Positions 11,946 to 25,639 of a stretch of DNA of 64,000 nt are shown piece by piece. Origin of the DNA: Trogon surrucura (Eukaryota > Chordata > Aves > Trogoniformes > Trogonidae); contig CM036618.1 of assembly GCA_020746105.1 (NCBI GenBank), positions 97,272,122-97,336,121 on the forward strand. Reading direction: 5' to 3'. The notes under the pieces are model-generated. The model saw only the letters and a program-made list of their open reading frames with translations. It was not told the origin of the DNA and ran no database searches. The position numbers and the translations under genes were made by a program. Position 1 is the first letter of the stretch. Each line of letters opens with the position of its first letter.

Positions 11946-14289
11946 CAATGGGCAGACACCCTGCTTTGCGTTAGGGCTGTCTCTACCTCTGGGATAGAGG
12001 CATTCCACCCTGTGCTGTGCTACACACAGCTTCTATCAGCAGTAGACCAGCAGCAACCAGCAAGCACATACATTCTTCATAATTAAGGCACCGTGATATC
12101 TGAAGTATCCACACTGATAAGAAAAGATATCAAATGTAGTCCCAATAAAAAGGCATTTTGTTTAGTGAGAACGTGACTATAGACCCTTTTAATACTTTTT
12201 GAGTCTTGCAATAGAGGATATTTCCAGCAGAGAAAAGGTGAAGTGTCATCTACCATATGGTATGTCAGGTTAGACTAAATACAATCTTATCAGCCTTCCA
12301 GTGGTGTTAGAATCAGAGCATAATTCACCCGTATATCCCCATGCTCATGCCTTTGTTTCACTTAAGTAACTCTAGTCTCAGTTTGCATTATCTTTGCATT
12401 GTGTTCTTAGCAGGAAAACAACCTAAAGAGTGATAAGTAGACTGGATATGCGAAAAAAGTTCAGGGCAAGGTGAAATGAGTGCAGCCTAACCCTGCTCAG
12501 GACTGTACCCATGATATGTTTGAGCCCAGTCCGTACGGTATTCTTTGGGCATGCCGGTGGCAATGTGTTTACAAAACCAATGCTACATACAAGGCTGCCT
12601 GAATCAAGGCAGTGGAGAGAAGGTACAGTCTATATATGTAGATCTAGAGAACTAGACCAAGCAAAAATAAGTGAATAAAAGCTTTATCCCAGCTCAGTTC
12701 CTCTTTTTCCAACAAAAGTGACTTAGCTCTCTCTGAAATCCCAGGTACTCTCACTGCTTTAGGATTTCTGTAGAAGGCAGTGATTCAATTTTATTTTTTA
12801 AAATGACTTGAGGGTAAGACATGTAAATAAGCTACTTTCAAATCTGCGTTTTCTCTCGCTGAAATCATAGGAATGTCACCCAGAGAACTGAGAGAAGCCT
12901 GTCCTTTGTTTTCTGCTGAATCTGAAAACGCTGCCTGTAGATAACCTGTATAAAAATATGGCTTGCAGTAGCACAAGCAAGTTGAAATGCTTCTCTTCAC
13001 TGTTGGTAACTCCTGGGTTTTAATCAACAGGAGAGATTATATCAATATGCATTTAATATTGTTAATTGAAATGACAGCTAGAACTAGTCACAGACGTGAG
13101 ATCACTGAAAGTTCCAGAACACAGAGCCTGCACAGAAGCAGTGTTTTTAGTACTCATTCAATGCTAACCTTTGGGGAAGAGCAGAAGGTGTTGGTAGTCT
13201 TTTGCATTTTGTTTACTGCACACAAGATGTAATGCTAAATAGTCTTAAGACAACTGCCTCACCATACACACACACATCCTCAAATCGTAAAATCAAGGAG
13301 AAAAATAAGTTAGCCTTTCCCTGATAGGTGCTCTCTGAGCCATTGTGGGTGCCCATGATGTATTTTTCAATTTATTCCCGCATTAACAAGAGCAATTTTA
13401 AATTTATTTTTTTAAAGGAGCAATTTCTGTGTACCTGCCTAGCTTCGGGGAGCTGCAGCTCAAAAACTGTTGAAAATAGTTCTCGATAAAGTCATGAGAA
13501 GTAGCAACACAGCAAAGAACAAAAAAATCCAAACTCCTCCCTAAACTGCTTCAGGTCCTGCTTAGCTTTGATCAGCTCTCACCCTTCACTGGGGTGACAA
13601 TGCACCCTTTGAGTTGCCTGGCTGTGCCCTAAACCCTTATCTTACAATAGTAGGCACACAAAGCTTCTGGTTTAATGTGAAACCACAGGAAACTTGGTGG
13701 TTTCAGCTATTTTAAGCCTGAAAGTGGGCAGTACGTTACAGCTGGTTTGACTTCGGGAGAAACCACAGCAGCTCCCTGGGCTGTAGCATAAAACTACTCT
13801 AAAGTTTCAGAAGCCGGTATGAAGAGCCCCAAGTTAATGATAAAAAAAAAATAATGTCATAATTCCCGTGTTTTTTTTGGCAGTTTATTTAGGGGTTTTA
13901 GTACCTGAGTGGGAATTACTGATCTAGGCTAAACAAAGTGTTTGCTAATTGACTTACTAATCAAGACTCCACATCCTTCTCGCAGGAGGAGGCTGCTTGC
14001 ACCAAAGCAAGGGGCAAACTTGGAAGCGAAAGGAAGGCACTAGCCCACTAGATAATCGAAACTTGTTCCGCCTTTAGCAACTTCATTCGGGGACCCTCTA
14101 AGGCAGAAGTTTTTCTGAACTCGAAGCTAGGGGTTTTTTTTAGGAGGCTGCAAGGTCACCCTTGTTGCACAGTTTGCACAGGCTCTTTTCAGTTCATTGG
14201 TGACTTCAGTGCTCAGATTTACATTTTGAGCCCCTACCTATAAACAGGCTTAACAAACCTGATCAAAACATTCTTTTTTTTTTTTTTTC
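11946..14289. other. Intergenic sequence upstream of the CpG-rich block
   Basis: No supported gene. GC content rises towards 14 kb. Short open frames at 12,791-13,027 and 12,987-13,232 overlap on opposite strands and look like chance. Confidence 0.5.
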
Positions 14290-14620
14290 TTTCTTTCCCC
14301 TGGACCAGGAAAAGGGCAGTACAGCAGAAAGGAAGGCAGAAAGTCGTCCCCCTCGTTTTCGATCCCAACGCCGCCACGCTGAGCGGGTCCAACGAGCCGC
14401 AGCTGAAAGCCGTGAGCTGGGTCCCTCGGTGGGGGCCAGGCTGAGCACCAGCTCAGTCGAGACGGAGCTTTGCAGCTTGTCGGGGCTGCTGGAGAGAGGG
14501 CCAGCACGCCGCTTGTCAACACGTAAGCCCCATTCGGCGGTTTGCCAGCGAGCCCCGGTGGCCCCGGGGCTACCCCGGTAGCAGCGGCTCGGCGGCACCC
14601 GGTAACGGGAGCCCCGCCCC

Positions 14621-14655
14621 AGGGCAGGGCAAGGCAGGGCAGGGCAGGGCCGGGC
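14621..14655 (+). repeat. (AGGGC)n tract with G-quadruplex potential
   Basis: About seven AGGGC-like units. GGG runs at 14,622, 14,627, 14,637, 14,642, 14,647 and 14,652 are separated mostly by two-base loops, which is a good G-quadruplex pattern on the plus strand. It lies directly downstream of the GC box. Confidence 0.75.
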
Positions 14656-14773
14656 CGGCTGCTCCTAGGGGCAGGTTGAGAGCCCAGGGAGTGAACAGCC
14701 CAAGGGAAAGTCACTGCCCGGTTCTGGGAGCAAGGGACAAAGAAACCCCGGAGAGCTTCAGTACGACGCAGAG
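14656..14773 (+). other. Putative untranslated first exon
   Basis: The 3' end is fixed by the donor GAG|GTGAGT, a near-perfect 5' splice site. The 5' end is a guess, because a CpG-island promoter usually has scattered start sites. The next candidate exon has an in-frame stop just before its ATG, which fits this exon being a 5' leader. A weaker possible donor, CAC|GTAAGC, lies at about 14,522. Confidence 0.4.
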
Positions 14774-17700
14774 GTGAGTGATACGAGCCCTCCTCTAAGA
14801 GGAAAGGGGGGGTGTTACGGGCAGGTTTTCATGCTTTGGAGAGTGTGACATTAAGTTTGCTTATTTTCACCTGGGCAAGCCCAAAAGTGTTGTTCAGATA
14901 AAGAAAAAAAAAACCACAAAAAGCCACGTAATAATTTTTGGAGAATGATTTGTGAGTTGCAGTTATGAGGGGTGGGGTGAGATAAGAGGAGAAAAAGAAA
15001 TTATTTTTCTGCACTGCAGCAACAGCCCAGCTGCCTGGCAGTACCTGTGCGCTCAGGTGCAGTCCCTGCCACTCGCAGGCTGGCAGGCATCAGAGGGGAA
15101 CGAGGGTGTCAGTAAAGGCAGATGGGGGGACTCCAGCACCCCTGGTTTTACAGAGTGGTTTGTCTGTGGCAAAAAGTTAGGTGCAGTTCTGATAGTTGTG
15201 TAAGGGGTTGTTGTTGCTCTAGACTGGATGCTTTTGCTCCAGGTCTTTTTGGGACTGGTTAAAAGGCCAGCGCTACACTTGTTAGCAGTTGTGAGCAGCC
15301 AACTTCTAGGTACGCTGTATGTACTCTGGGTATGGGGGAAGAGAGAAGAGACTTTCTGATACCCCTTTTTAGATAAACATAAGTTCTGTTGGAGAAAAAT
15401 GTTTAGGTCCTGCCTGTTGCCATTAGCTTTACAAACTGCTTTGTAGGTCTTCTGGAATGAGGTGGGCTTCCAGTTGCATTACAGTTGTGGGGATGACTCT
15501 CTAATGTACAAAACTAGGGTGTAAAAAATGTGTGTTTGTGTATGCAAGTGGCTGGTCCTTCCCCTCAGTGGTGGGAGGTGAGGCCTGGATGGGTGAACGC
15601 TTACACCTGGGATGCCACTGATCACAGGCAGGTGTGGGCTCAGCTTTCTGCCCTAAATTCCAATGCTCTTTATTGCCTTCCATATTTTCTTTTCCAAAGT
15701 CCCAAACTATCTGGCCTAAATTACGTGTTATGTTCTTGAATCATCTTTCTGTCTGCGCGTGGTTGTGTAAGGGCTAGTTTTAATGTGTTGCATGTTTAAA
15801 AACAAGACACTTTACCTCTCTGCAGAGATGCACTGCATCTGTATAAACACTTGTTTTCCTGGCTCTTGTCTAAAAAATGAGTTGTTTGTAGCGTTGTGGT
15901 TAGGTTAATCAACTCTGAACTTTTGGAATTCATTTCTTCCTGTTTAGGGCTTGGGAACTGTAGTTGCTTAGCACTGCATGGACTCAACTCTGTTCAAACT
16001 ACTCGAAATACCCAGCCTTGGATGAGCATTGCCAAAATGAGTATTTGATTTCTTTAAAAGCCATAGTCTCTTGAATTACATTGTTTATCCTTGTGAAGAG
16101 AATTTTTAGAGCCTGCCTGGGTGCTTTTGTTCAAAGACCTTACCATGTAGGTAGCCTCTCTGCTACAGCCTGGTCCAACTTTCACTGAAACAAGTAAAAA
16201 TCATTTTGCTAACCTCAGTGGTAGCTGAGTTAGCTATTTTGGCTTGCAAACGTACTCAAGAGTATTGCCACCAAAGCAAGCCAATGGGGTAGTATAGCTG
16301 TAAAAGCTTCATTACAGCCACAAAACTTTCCAGGTACACATGTTGGGGAGTAACTTTAACGTGAGTTGTTCAGTGTTTGCCATGATGGTCTTTATTTGGC
16401 AGCAGAAGCTGGTGGAGTATTTGTTTGGGGATTTTTGAGTACTTTAGTGAGGGAAGCAAGAAAATAGGTCATCGTTTGCTTTCTTCTGCAGTCTTGAATT
16501 CACAGTAAAGGATTTTAATTTCCTTTGAGAAACCTTTCTCCTCTGCATTGATGTAGGTTTGGGTGGTTTTTTTGTTGTTTATTTTGTTTCGTTTTTTTTT
16601 TTGTGTATGTGTTCTGCCACTAAAAGTCTCACTGCTCTTGTGGAACTCCTGATATCCATGTGAGAAAACCTTACTGGAGAAAAAACATTGAGTGTGTGAC
16701 CTCTTTCACCAGCTTAGTGAAATTAATGAAATTGGACTTTATTAAAATCGGTCACCAGCATGAACAAAGATGGCTTCACATGAATGCTTGGGGGAAAAAG
16801 AGATAGAGAAAAAAGATGAGGTGCACCTCTAATGCTGAGAGTGATTCTGTTTGAAAGAATGGAATCCACTGGACCCCATTTGGATGAACATGTCCGTGGG
16901 CTTTGCCAGGTGTAAGGCAAGCACAGATGAATCTTGCAGGTACTGGTGTGTGGCTGTGCAGCTGGACTAAGGGCCTCAGCAGGATCTTGTTACTTCAATT
17001 ATTTAAAGTAGTACTGTGCTTACATCTGTTCCTCCATCCCCAGTTTGGTAAGTGTTTGTCCAGTGCTCCTGAAGGAAAGCCCAGTGTGCTGCTGCTCTGC
17101 ATGACTCTGGCACAGGCAACACAGCCCCTGGTCCCCAGAGCTGTGAGCATCGGCTGGTGGCTCTGCCTTCAGCACCAGTGTAAGTAGAGGTCAGTGGCTT
17201 GTACGACTTGGGTTATTTCCAACCAGGCTGTCTCTGAAGGTAGCCACCTGAAATGTGGTGTTTCTCCAGCTACCAGTCAGTTGATGCTTAGGCTGGGAGT
17301 ACCAGTGTCAAAATAATGGGTCTAGAGCATGGAGGGGTTGGAAGCAGTGGGGATTAGTGGAAAGTTCTGCATCTTTCTAGAAGCCAGCTTGCTCACTGGC
17401 AGGAGGGAAGGTATTTGGCTATATTTTGGAGCTGACTGTTCCAGGTGGCCTTCATTAAGGATTTGAAGAAAGGTAGAGAAAACTCTGGTCTGATATACTT
17501 TTCCTTAATTGTTTAGATAATAAAGCCTCTGCTCTGAAAGAAAACTGGACAGGAGAGCTCACATAGTCTAGCTGGCTGACAATGACTTTAAAAAGCCATG
17601 AAGAACCTTTGCTGTTGGGGGGGGAAAAAATCTATATAAATTGGTTTGGGTTTTTTGCTATGTTACTATTTGGTTTTATGGAATGTATATGATTACCTCT

Positions 17701-18871
17701 CACCATCATCTTGCTGCTGGTGAACTGAAAAGTGAGGAAAAAATGTTGTTGACTGCTGTAAAATTGATGATGTGTTTAAAGATGAGCACATGCTTGACTG
17801 TGTACTTTTTTTGATGGACTAAATCCACATGCAGAATACAGTTTCGTGTGTTATAACATGTGTAAAAGAGAATATTTCCCTCCCCTTTGAAGCTTGCAAG
17901 AGGCTAGCTTGTATGTCTGGACATATATCCAAGATTCTTTGATGGATGGTGCTATTTAAACATCAAGCTTCTTGGTAAAACGAGGCAGAAAACAGGTGTA
18001 ACAGCAGCTCCCTCTGTGAATCATCGCTAGTCGGAGACTGCCCTCTTTTGGAAGTTACCAGTTGATGCATTGGGTTTTTCCTTGAGCAGTCAACGAATCC
18101 TCGCTTCGTAACTGACTTGCTTTTTTTTTTAAAGTGTTGGTTATCCGTTTGGAGGAAATGCTCGCAAGTTTCAAAATAATTGAAGACTCTTGCTACTACG
18201 TTCACCCCAGGGTAGACAACTGTCTTTTAGGTGAATTTTTCTTCTTCTTACTTCTCTTCTTTTAAAAACAAGGTAAATTGGTCCAAGATTAGACATAGAG
18301 CAATCTTTCAGAACTTTTGCTTAAATGTAGCAAGAGTACAGCTGTTCAAAGGAGCCAAAGGGATGTAGATGAGTTTTCAGTGGGATTTTAACATTTTAGT
18401 ACCTCGATGCCATAAAAAAAAATCTTGCCTGCCTCAGTATGCAGGGTCCTAAATGTCCTAGCTGATCATGTATGGTTTTGAATTCTATTCTACTTAGATT
18501 TTTCAAGTAGTATCTGTTTAGTAATAGGACTATGGCAACAAGAAGATGTATATGGACTAGAAGTTGTCTTTAGCTAAAATAATGCTGAAATGTTTGTTTA
18601 GCTTTTGCTAGAATAGCAAGTTAGGCTGGTAGACCTGTTTATCCAGCCTCATTCTAGTGCCTAGAACAGAAATGTTTATTTTAGTGATCTGTCAAGGCTA
18701 AAAATAAAATAATAATTCTCCTGGTTGATTGAAGGTGACACAAACTCAGTGTGGTTGGTTTGTAGAACACTCTTTTATCTTGCTATTAAAGCCTGTTTTG
18801 ATAAATGTTTGGTAGGTATCTTATTGTTTGTTTTAAGGAGAAATTGTATTTGAACTTTTCCACTGGCCTAG
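14774..18871 (+). other. Putative first intron, no other feature seen
   Basis: It starts GTGAGT and would end at the acceptor ttttccactggcctag. Only short chance frames and homopolymers occur inside. Confidence 0.35.
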
Positions 18872-18922
18872 AAGCTTACCTGTTTAATTTTACTACCTGG
18901 AGCCTGATTTTTGCCCCGTGTC

Positions 18923-19026
18923 ATGCGACGTCCTGAGGCTGGAGGAGAGATTCTTGCCCTGATCCACGTTCCTGGCCGAGCCAAATATGCCCTTGACGTT
19001 GAGAGTAAATCCACAGATGGAAGACA
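18923..19026 (+). CDS. Unrecognised gene, putative first coding exon
   Basis: The exon would run from about 18,872, after the acceptor ttttccactggcctag, to the donor ACA|GTAAGG at 19,026/19,027. An in-frame TGA lies 18 bases before the ATG at 18,923, so this ATG is the first possible start, with a G at -3. It encodes 34 codons plus two bases, beginning MRRPEAGGEILALIHVPGRA. The exon is richer in GC and CpG than the DNA around it. I recognise no domain and see no signal peptide or membrane segment. The phase at its end (two bases of a codon) fits the exon at 42,083, where the junction codon would be CAC (His). The opposite strand of the same segment also ends in a strong donor, AAACAG|GTAAGC, so the strand is not certain. 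Confidence 0.42.
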
Positions 19027-22000
19027 GTAAGGCTTGCAGAAGGCAGACAAGCAGTGCTGTAGGCAGCTCAGTTGGTTGACAGCTTCAACTGCTTTTTGCC
19101 TAACTTTTCTGAGTGAGCTTATCTACCTTCAATCTGGAAACTGCAAAGGGCTAAATTGCTTTTCGGTTTGTTGCTTCTTAATGGGATACTGGAAACTTGG
19201 GATCACCTCAGCATGGTCTTGTGTCTGGGCAAGGATTCAGACAAGCCTTTAGCTGTTGTGTATATCCGACAGTGTTCTTCAGCTCACTGAATCAATATCT
19301 GTTGTCAGTTCTGCTGCAGCAGTTCCAGTGGAGAAAATGGTTTTTCTTTTCCCAGGAGAAGTAGGAAATTAATTGATGAACTCTTGGCTTACCAAAGTTG
19401 TAGCATCCTTCAGAGATGTCCAACTTAAAGGGAATTCTGAATATCTGTCTCTGACAAGACTAGCTTTTCAAGGGTGCAATGTTATCTTCTGTGTTTGTTC
19501 TGTGCAGTAAACAATCCTTCGTGTCTATTAAGAGTAGAAAATGCCTGGGGTTTGTTTTCTTTGTCCCAGTTGATGTCTGAGAATGTGCCCCCACCTCCCT
19601 ATGGGAGAACATGCTCTCTGGAGCCTGAAGGGAGTGGAAAATTTTGGCCTCAAACCTTAATTCAGAGATGCTGAATATGTAGCCACTGTAGTAACAGGAG
19701 TTTTAAAATCCTTCCTTAAGAGGTTTTAGATTTTAAAGTCTGAAACTGCTATGCCAGAATAAATCTTTTCAAGATCACTTGTTCTCCTAACCCATGACTA
19801 CTGTTTGAATCTAATCAGAACAGTACTTATTACAATTCTAACTAGAATAGTAGCTACAAGATTTTGCTTGGATTTTGAATTTATGTGGGCTCCAGGTGCT
19901 TGTAGCTACCATGATATTTCTGCACAGAAATTGGAAATAACTAGCTAGTCCATTGTCTGTAGTGTTTAAGACATCTCACTACATTTTAAATACTAGAACA
20001 CCTTGTAGTGATTTATATAGAGATATCTGGTGTTCTGATGCCTTCAGATCCTAGGGTTGTGGCTTCTAACCAGTGAGGTCTAAGCATGTTTCGGGTGAGA
20101 CATGAGACTGAACTTACTGTTTTATCCTCCTTTCTTGCTGGAGATGAAAAACAGCAACATGGAAGACCAGGGTGTCTTTTAAGACCTGACCCACTGAGGT
20201 GCTGAGTCTGGTATGGCTGTGTCCAAGTCCTCCTTTCTGCAATGTCCTCTGTAGCTTGACATGCTGATGCTCCTGCTTTTCAAATATGCCAAGAGGAAAG
20301 GTAGGAAGGAGGAGGAGGCATGGCCCCACAAGCAAAATTTCTCATACTGTCCAAATAATGTTTTTACTCTTGCCCTTCAAGCACTATGAACCGCTTGTGT
20401 GACATTCATTGCTCCTCCCTCGCAGTGTAATTTTTAATCCACGGTGCCAGTAACTCTCTATGAGTTATTAGAATCTCGGCCTCCAGTGTTCCTCCACATT
20501 AAGCTCCAATTTCAGATGGCAACAAGGAGCAGGAGGTAGGGGACAAGGAGCTGGCAGCCTAGGAGGGACAGCATTTGGGTGAAGAATTTGCTGGGAAAGA
20601 TTGCTCCGAGAGATGCATCAGCTGACAGTCTCTTGCCTTATTTCCTTTTGGCATTACAAGGGCAACATGCTTTTGACCTTCTGTGAAGGGCAGTGTCCTC
20701 ACAGTTTCTGTTACTGTGATACATGAGAGCATCTTGCAGGGTTGGAAGGTAGTTTAGTTGACTGGTGGTGGCAGGCTCTTGTGAAAGTACCCCTTGCCAT
20801 CACTGCCCTCAGGGGCTGTACGGAAGGTTTCTGATGTGGTTTGAAACTGCGGGGTTCCCTGTCCAAGAGAGCAAGTGGGTAAGATCCAGTGTCAGTGCAA
20901 AGACTATTGGTTTGGGGTATGGTTTTTTCCTTACAAAAACAGAAAAAGGCAGGTCAGGAGAGGGATTTCAGTGGGTGTAGCTACGGATTGTGCTGTGAGA
21001 TAAAATGGGATGTCTGGTTTCTTGAACAGTCCTTTGTGTTTCATGATGCTTTACCTGCTGCTTGTCTGTGATGTATTGAGACTGTTTTCCCTTCCCCTAC
21101 CCAGTCTGAGGAATCTTACAAAAACCTAATATTCCCGATACCTCTGTCTCTGTCAAAACAAGATTGAAATCAGGCAGCTAGTTTTAAAAAGGGAAAATAA
21201 AACCCAAACCCCATCTGGCAAGAGGAGCAAGAAGGACAGTAGAAATCGGTGACTCTGCTGCTTCTACTTCAACAGATGTGGCAAGATTATTTTCCTTACA
21301 GCAGCTCAGTTTTTTGCATTCTTGAGGTTGGTTGTTTTTTTTTTTTTTTTTAAAACCCTATCACGTATTTTGATATTGGACTGCAGGTAAAACACATCTG
21401 AAACTCCTAAGTTACTTTGGCAATCGTGTTTCACACATGATCTAAAAACATCCATACAAAACACATCCAAAGAATGGAAAGTATTCATGGACTCTGTCCC
21501 TGTGTATTGGCAAGACAAACCACCAAAAGAATAGCAAAGCCAGTGGTATTTTAATCCAGTTGATCTATTTTGCTCTAAGTTGACCTATGGTAATGCCCCC
21601 CATTTGTCCCATCTTTGTATATCTGGGGTCAGTATTAATAGTGAGTAGTGGGGAGCGACATCTGTACTGGTTGACTGGCTGCTACCAGCCAAGAGGTGTC
21701 CCATCTGAGTTCTTCCTTCGCTCTCCCTAAATGAGGCATGAATTTGAATGTAGCTCATCTCAGCTGCTGGTTTTCAGGATGTGAGTTGAGATCTTGCTAT
21801 CTGAGATATTTTCCCTGTGTCAAAGTTGATTAAAGTTGGTCAATTTCAAATTAAGATTTCAAATAATGTTCAAAAATAGTAGAATCAGAGAAGATGAATA
21901 GACTGTAACAGATATACTTTTTTTTTTTTCTTAGAAAAGGCAAAAAAAATTAGCAGAGCACAGGAATGCTCTTGTAAATATTCTAATGTCACAGTTAACT

Positions 22001-25000
22001 TCCAATAGAAGAAATAAAAACCATTTGACTCTAACAAACATGCACGCACAGAACCAAACCTGGAAATTTATGGAAACTGGAACATCGTTTTTGTTTGGCC
22101 TCTGAAGCCATTCCCCAAAAGGTGGCAGTCTCTGCTAGCAGGAATCTGTCTCTCTCTGGCAGATGGATGCTTTTCCTTAAGGTTTATTCAGTTCTATGTT
22201 CTGCACTGGCCGGGGTTGGTTTTTTCCCTCCCCTCCTCCCCCATAACCTTTATCTTTCAACTGAGACCAGCAGCCTGTGTATTTGACAAATATTTGTCTA
22301 GCACTGTAAATGCACACAGACTTAAAAATGACCTTTGAGTTAAACCAGAGCAGATTCCCACACAAAAAAAAGGAATTAGTATTAGTTTGAGGTTTTTTTT
22401 CCTAAGCTGTATAAACAGAAATTATTAGAATGCATGCTATGAATGCTTCATCTCTGCGTCTGTGGCTGCACTTCCACAGCTTTTTAAAATGTCATTCCAG
22501 CTACAACTGTTCCCTGAAAACTCTGCCAAAGGCCTGGACCTGTAGCACCTCCAGGTATAAAGAAAGCTTCATGACTTCAGTGTTCATTTGGTTTGGGGTC
22601 AGATCTGAAGGACCTTAAAGCTGTCCCTGTGTCATAACTCGGACCCTGTGGAGCTGGCACTCATTGCTTATTGATGTTTTTCTGGTGAAGCTGTATTTTA
22701 TTTCCCTGCCTGCTCCACAGGCACGGTTTTTCCTGAGCCGTGGCTGGGTCCAACAGCAGCAACAAACCTGTGGATCTTCCTGCAAGATCCGGCCAGTGGT
22801 CACCACGGGATGAGAGGGATGTAGCTCATACCCTGATGTTTCCAGTCCCAAACCCCATCACATCCTTCTACACATGATTTCCTCATCTGTTTCTGTAGGC
22901 TTCTCCCTGGAGAGCTCAATGAATCTAAGGAAAGGAGTGGAAAATGTCTGAAGAAACAGCTAATTCTGTCCTTCCAGTTGGGGACAGAAACCAAAGTTTA
23001 CCTCCTGGGACACTCAAAAGCATCTGCTGGTTGTTGCTTAAAAGCAAATGGAAAAAAAAGACTTTCCAGAATGGATCTTTTGCACTTAGGAGCTGACAAT
23101 TACATTTCGGGCCTCTTTTCAAGTAGAGCTAAATTAACAAGGCTATTCTAGAGTCAAATTCACTGGGACTGAGCAGTTTCTACTGTGCAGGCGCTCTGAA
23201 GTAGCTTTCTCTTTACAGCATGATAATTTCCATGTCAGTCTGGTTGGAATAATAATTCAGACTACTGTGGTACCATTAGAAATTTCATTTAACTAAACTG
23301 TTTACATCACTGAGTCTGTTCTAGAACTGTCTTCTTTTTTTAAAATAATATTCATTGATTAACAAATCTGACTTACCTTCACTCAAAAATGATGAGACTC
23401 GGAATGAAAACCTGGATTTTTTTTTTTTCTTTTTTTTTTTTTTTGTGTGTGGGATTACTATTTGTATAAGAATGCCTTTGTCTGACAAACCCTGAGGAAT
23501 TGATGAGTGCAAAATCCAGATTCTTGCCTTACTGCTTCTTTCAGGAAGAGCCTTTGGTTCCACTGTTGCCCTTGTTGAGGTTTCACGCATTGGGGTAAGT
23601 CGTCAAAAGCCAGCAGCACAGAAAAGAGCTAAGGACAGCTCCACATCAGAGAAGGTAGATGAGAGCTAGAGAAGATTCAGATTAGAGCAGCAGTAATTGT
23701 CGAAGGCCCTGAACAGCATCTGTACAACAGCAGATGGCCTTGGGAAAGAAACTACTGGGAGATAAAAGTATTTTGATATCGCAGGGATGGAGAAGATGAA
23801 AATGAATCAGTTGCTTGCCAGTGCTTATCATGTCAGACCCAGGGGACTTGAAAAAATGCTGTGGGGTTTAAAGGAAAGGGTGGTGGTTTATAATGTCATC
23901 CAAGCTGCGGAGTAGAGGCTAGAGGTGGTAGAACTTCATGTGGGTTCAAAAGCTCTGGGTTTAAGGAGTCTCACAGGAGACCTGTGGGTTGTGTTGACCC
24001 CAGAAGAGGGTTCTGGTGAGGTGTTGCCACATGCTTGTGCTAGTTTTACATTTTTTCCCAAGCATCTGCTGTTTGCCAGTGTTAGAAACAGGCTAACCAA
24101 GGCTGCAGAGACTGATGGTACCGAAAGATGGTCCCATCTGCTACGGGTGTTGTGACTTTTAAAAGGCCGTAATAACTAATTTTCATGTGGATAAGAACCT
24201 GTTTGAAAGTCAAATTAGTATGGTCTTTAAAGGTTTTCTTTCTTTTTAAGCAGTCATGACTTCTAAGTAATCTTCTTCCTTTTAAAGAAATATTTCACAT
24301 GCATAATAGGAAATTAGGTGATCTGGATTATTTCACAATTGCTTTAGAATTTGCTTTCCTCTTTTTACCCTCCTCTTTCTTCTTGGCTTGGCACACTGCA
24401 GTTTCTCAGTAGGGGCCAGATTTTGGGAGATGAATGCCCCAACTCCCACAGAAGGTTTCCTGGAGGCATTTGGCAGAGGAAAAAACACAATTTCTTCTAT
24501 TAGAGAGGCTTTTTTTTTTTTTTCCCCTTGTGATTACATTCTGGAGCATTTGTTTTGCTCATGTCTTGATTAAACCAAAAACAGAAACAAAAAAACCCCA
24601 AAAAACCCAAACCAACAAACAAAAAGCCAGCTACCTGGTTCCTCCCTTGTGGATAGAAGTACAAGGTCTGTGTTGGCCCTGTGTGCATTGCTGAGAGTTA
24701 CTTAAATGCTGACAAACTGCCACTGTCATTAAAATCATTCATGAAAGGGTTTCCATTCAAGTTTTTCAAAACTCTCCTTTCTTTCCTAGTTAAGTTCCTC
24801 TTTATTTTTGTCAGCTGGCACTTGATCCATTGAAATGGTGTAAGCCTACTTGGTTTGGTGCTATCTAAGGTTTCCAGGGTGGTGGAATGGTTGATAATTG
24901 TTGTCCTGAAGTTTTGTTGGTTTTTTTTTTTTTTTTTTTAGTTTAAATTAAATGTCCATTCTTTAAAGAAATAAAAAAAAATCCAAAACCAAACTAGGCC

Positions 25001-25639
25001 AGCCATAACTTATGAGGTATTAATAAAGTTGCATACGGATAACTTTTTTCTTTGTTATGTTTCTATCATCTACTAGGGAATAAATTTCCTAATCAGATAA
25101 CGAAAGGAATGAATGTTAAATGCATGTTACTTTAAAATAGACCTGGAGTTTTAGTTTCTTTGGATCTCTGTTGCAAAGATGTTTGGATCAAAGCTTATTT
25201 CTTTAATGACAAATAAATTGCATTAAACACAATTATATGCCTTTCATGAGGATTCAAAGACGGTGCTTGTGAGCCATGCAAATATTTTGGTACATGCATT
25301 ACAGGTTTCTTCTGGGCTGGGCAACTTCTAATTTAATTTAAGAAATGAGTAGGGAAGAATCATATTTATAATAATAAAATCACTGTTTCAGAGAGAAAAA
25401 AACAAACAAAGGAGCCTGTTTACTGCCTTCAGTGGGCTTTAGATCAGAAGCAAAATTATCAGTTATCTCTAATGCCCTTAAGATTATTGTAGTAAACTTC
25501 CTTTTCTTCTCTTCAGTATCCATGTGGAAAATCTTGTAATCTCTGCTAATTTTGAGGCAACAGTTTCCCCTGACTTTATTAGAGGCTTTCCAGAACTGTG
25601 TTAATGAAACAATGAGACATGACAGGTTGGGTGTTATGG

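Larger units (their letters stand above)
14290..14773 (+). promoter_or_regulatory. CpG-rich promoter-like block of an unrecognised plus-strand gene
   Basis: This stretch is GC-rich with many CpG dinucleotides, in sharp contrast to the AT-rich DNA on both sides. It contains a GC box, gccccgcccc, at 14,611-14,620, followed by a G-rich tandem repeat. There is no obvious TATA box. It runs directly into a strong 5' splice site, GAG|GTGAGT, at 14,773/14,774, so I read it as the CpG-island promoter and first exon of a plus-strand transcript. The open frames here (for example minus 14,250-14,714) are what high GC produces by chance. CpG observed/expected was not computed. Confidence 0.6.

Noticed and set aside
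14250-14714. 154-codon minus-strand protein at the CpG-rich block
   Set aside because: It is Pro/Ala/Gly-rich with a poly-Lys end caused by the poly-T tract at about 14,275. This is a GC-content artefact over a promoter-like region.
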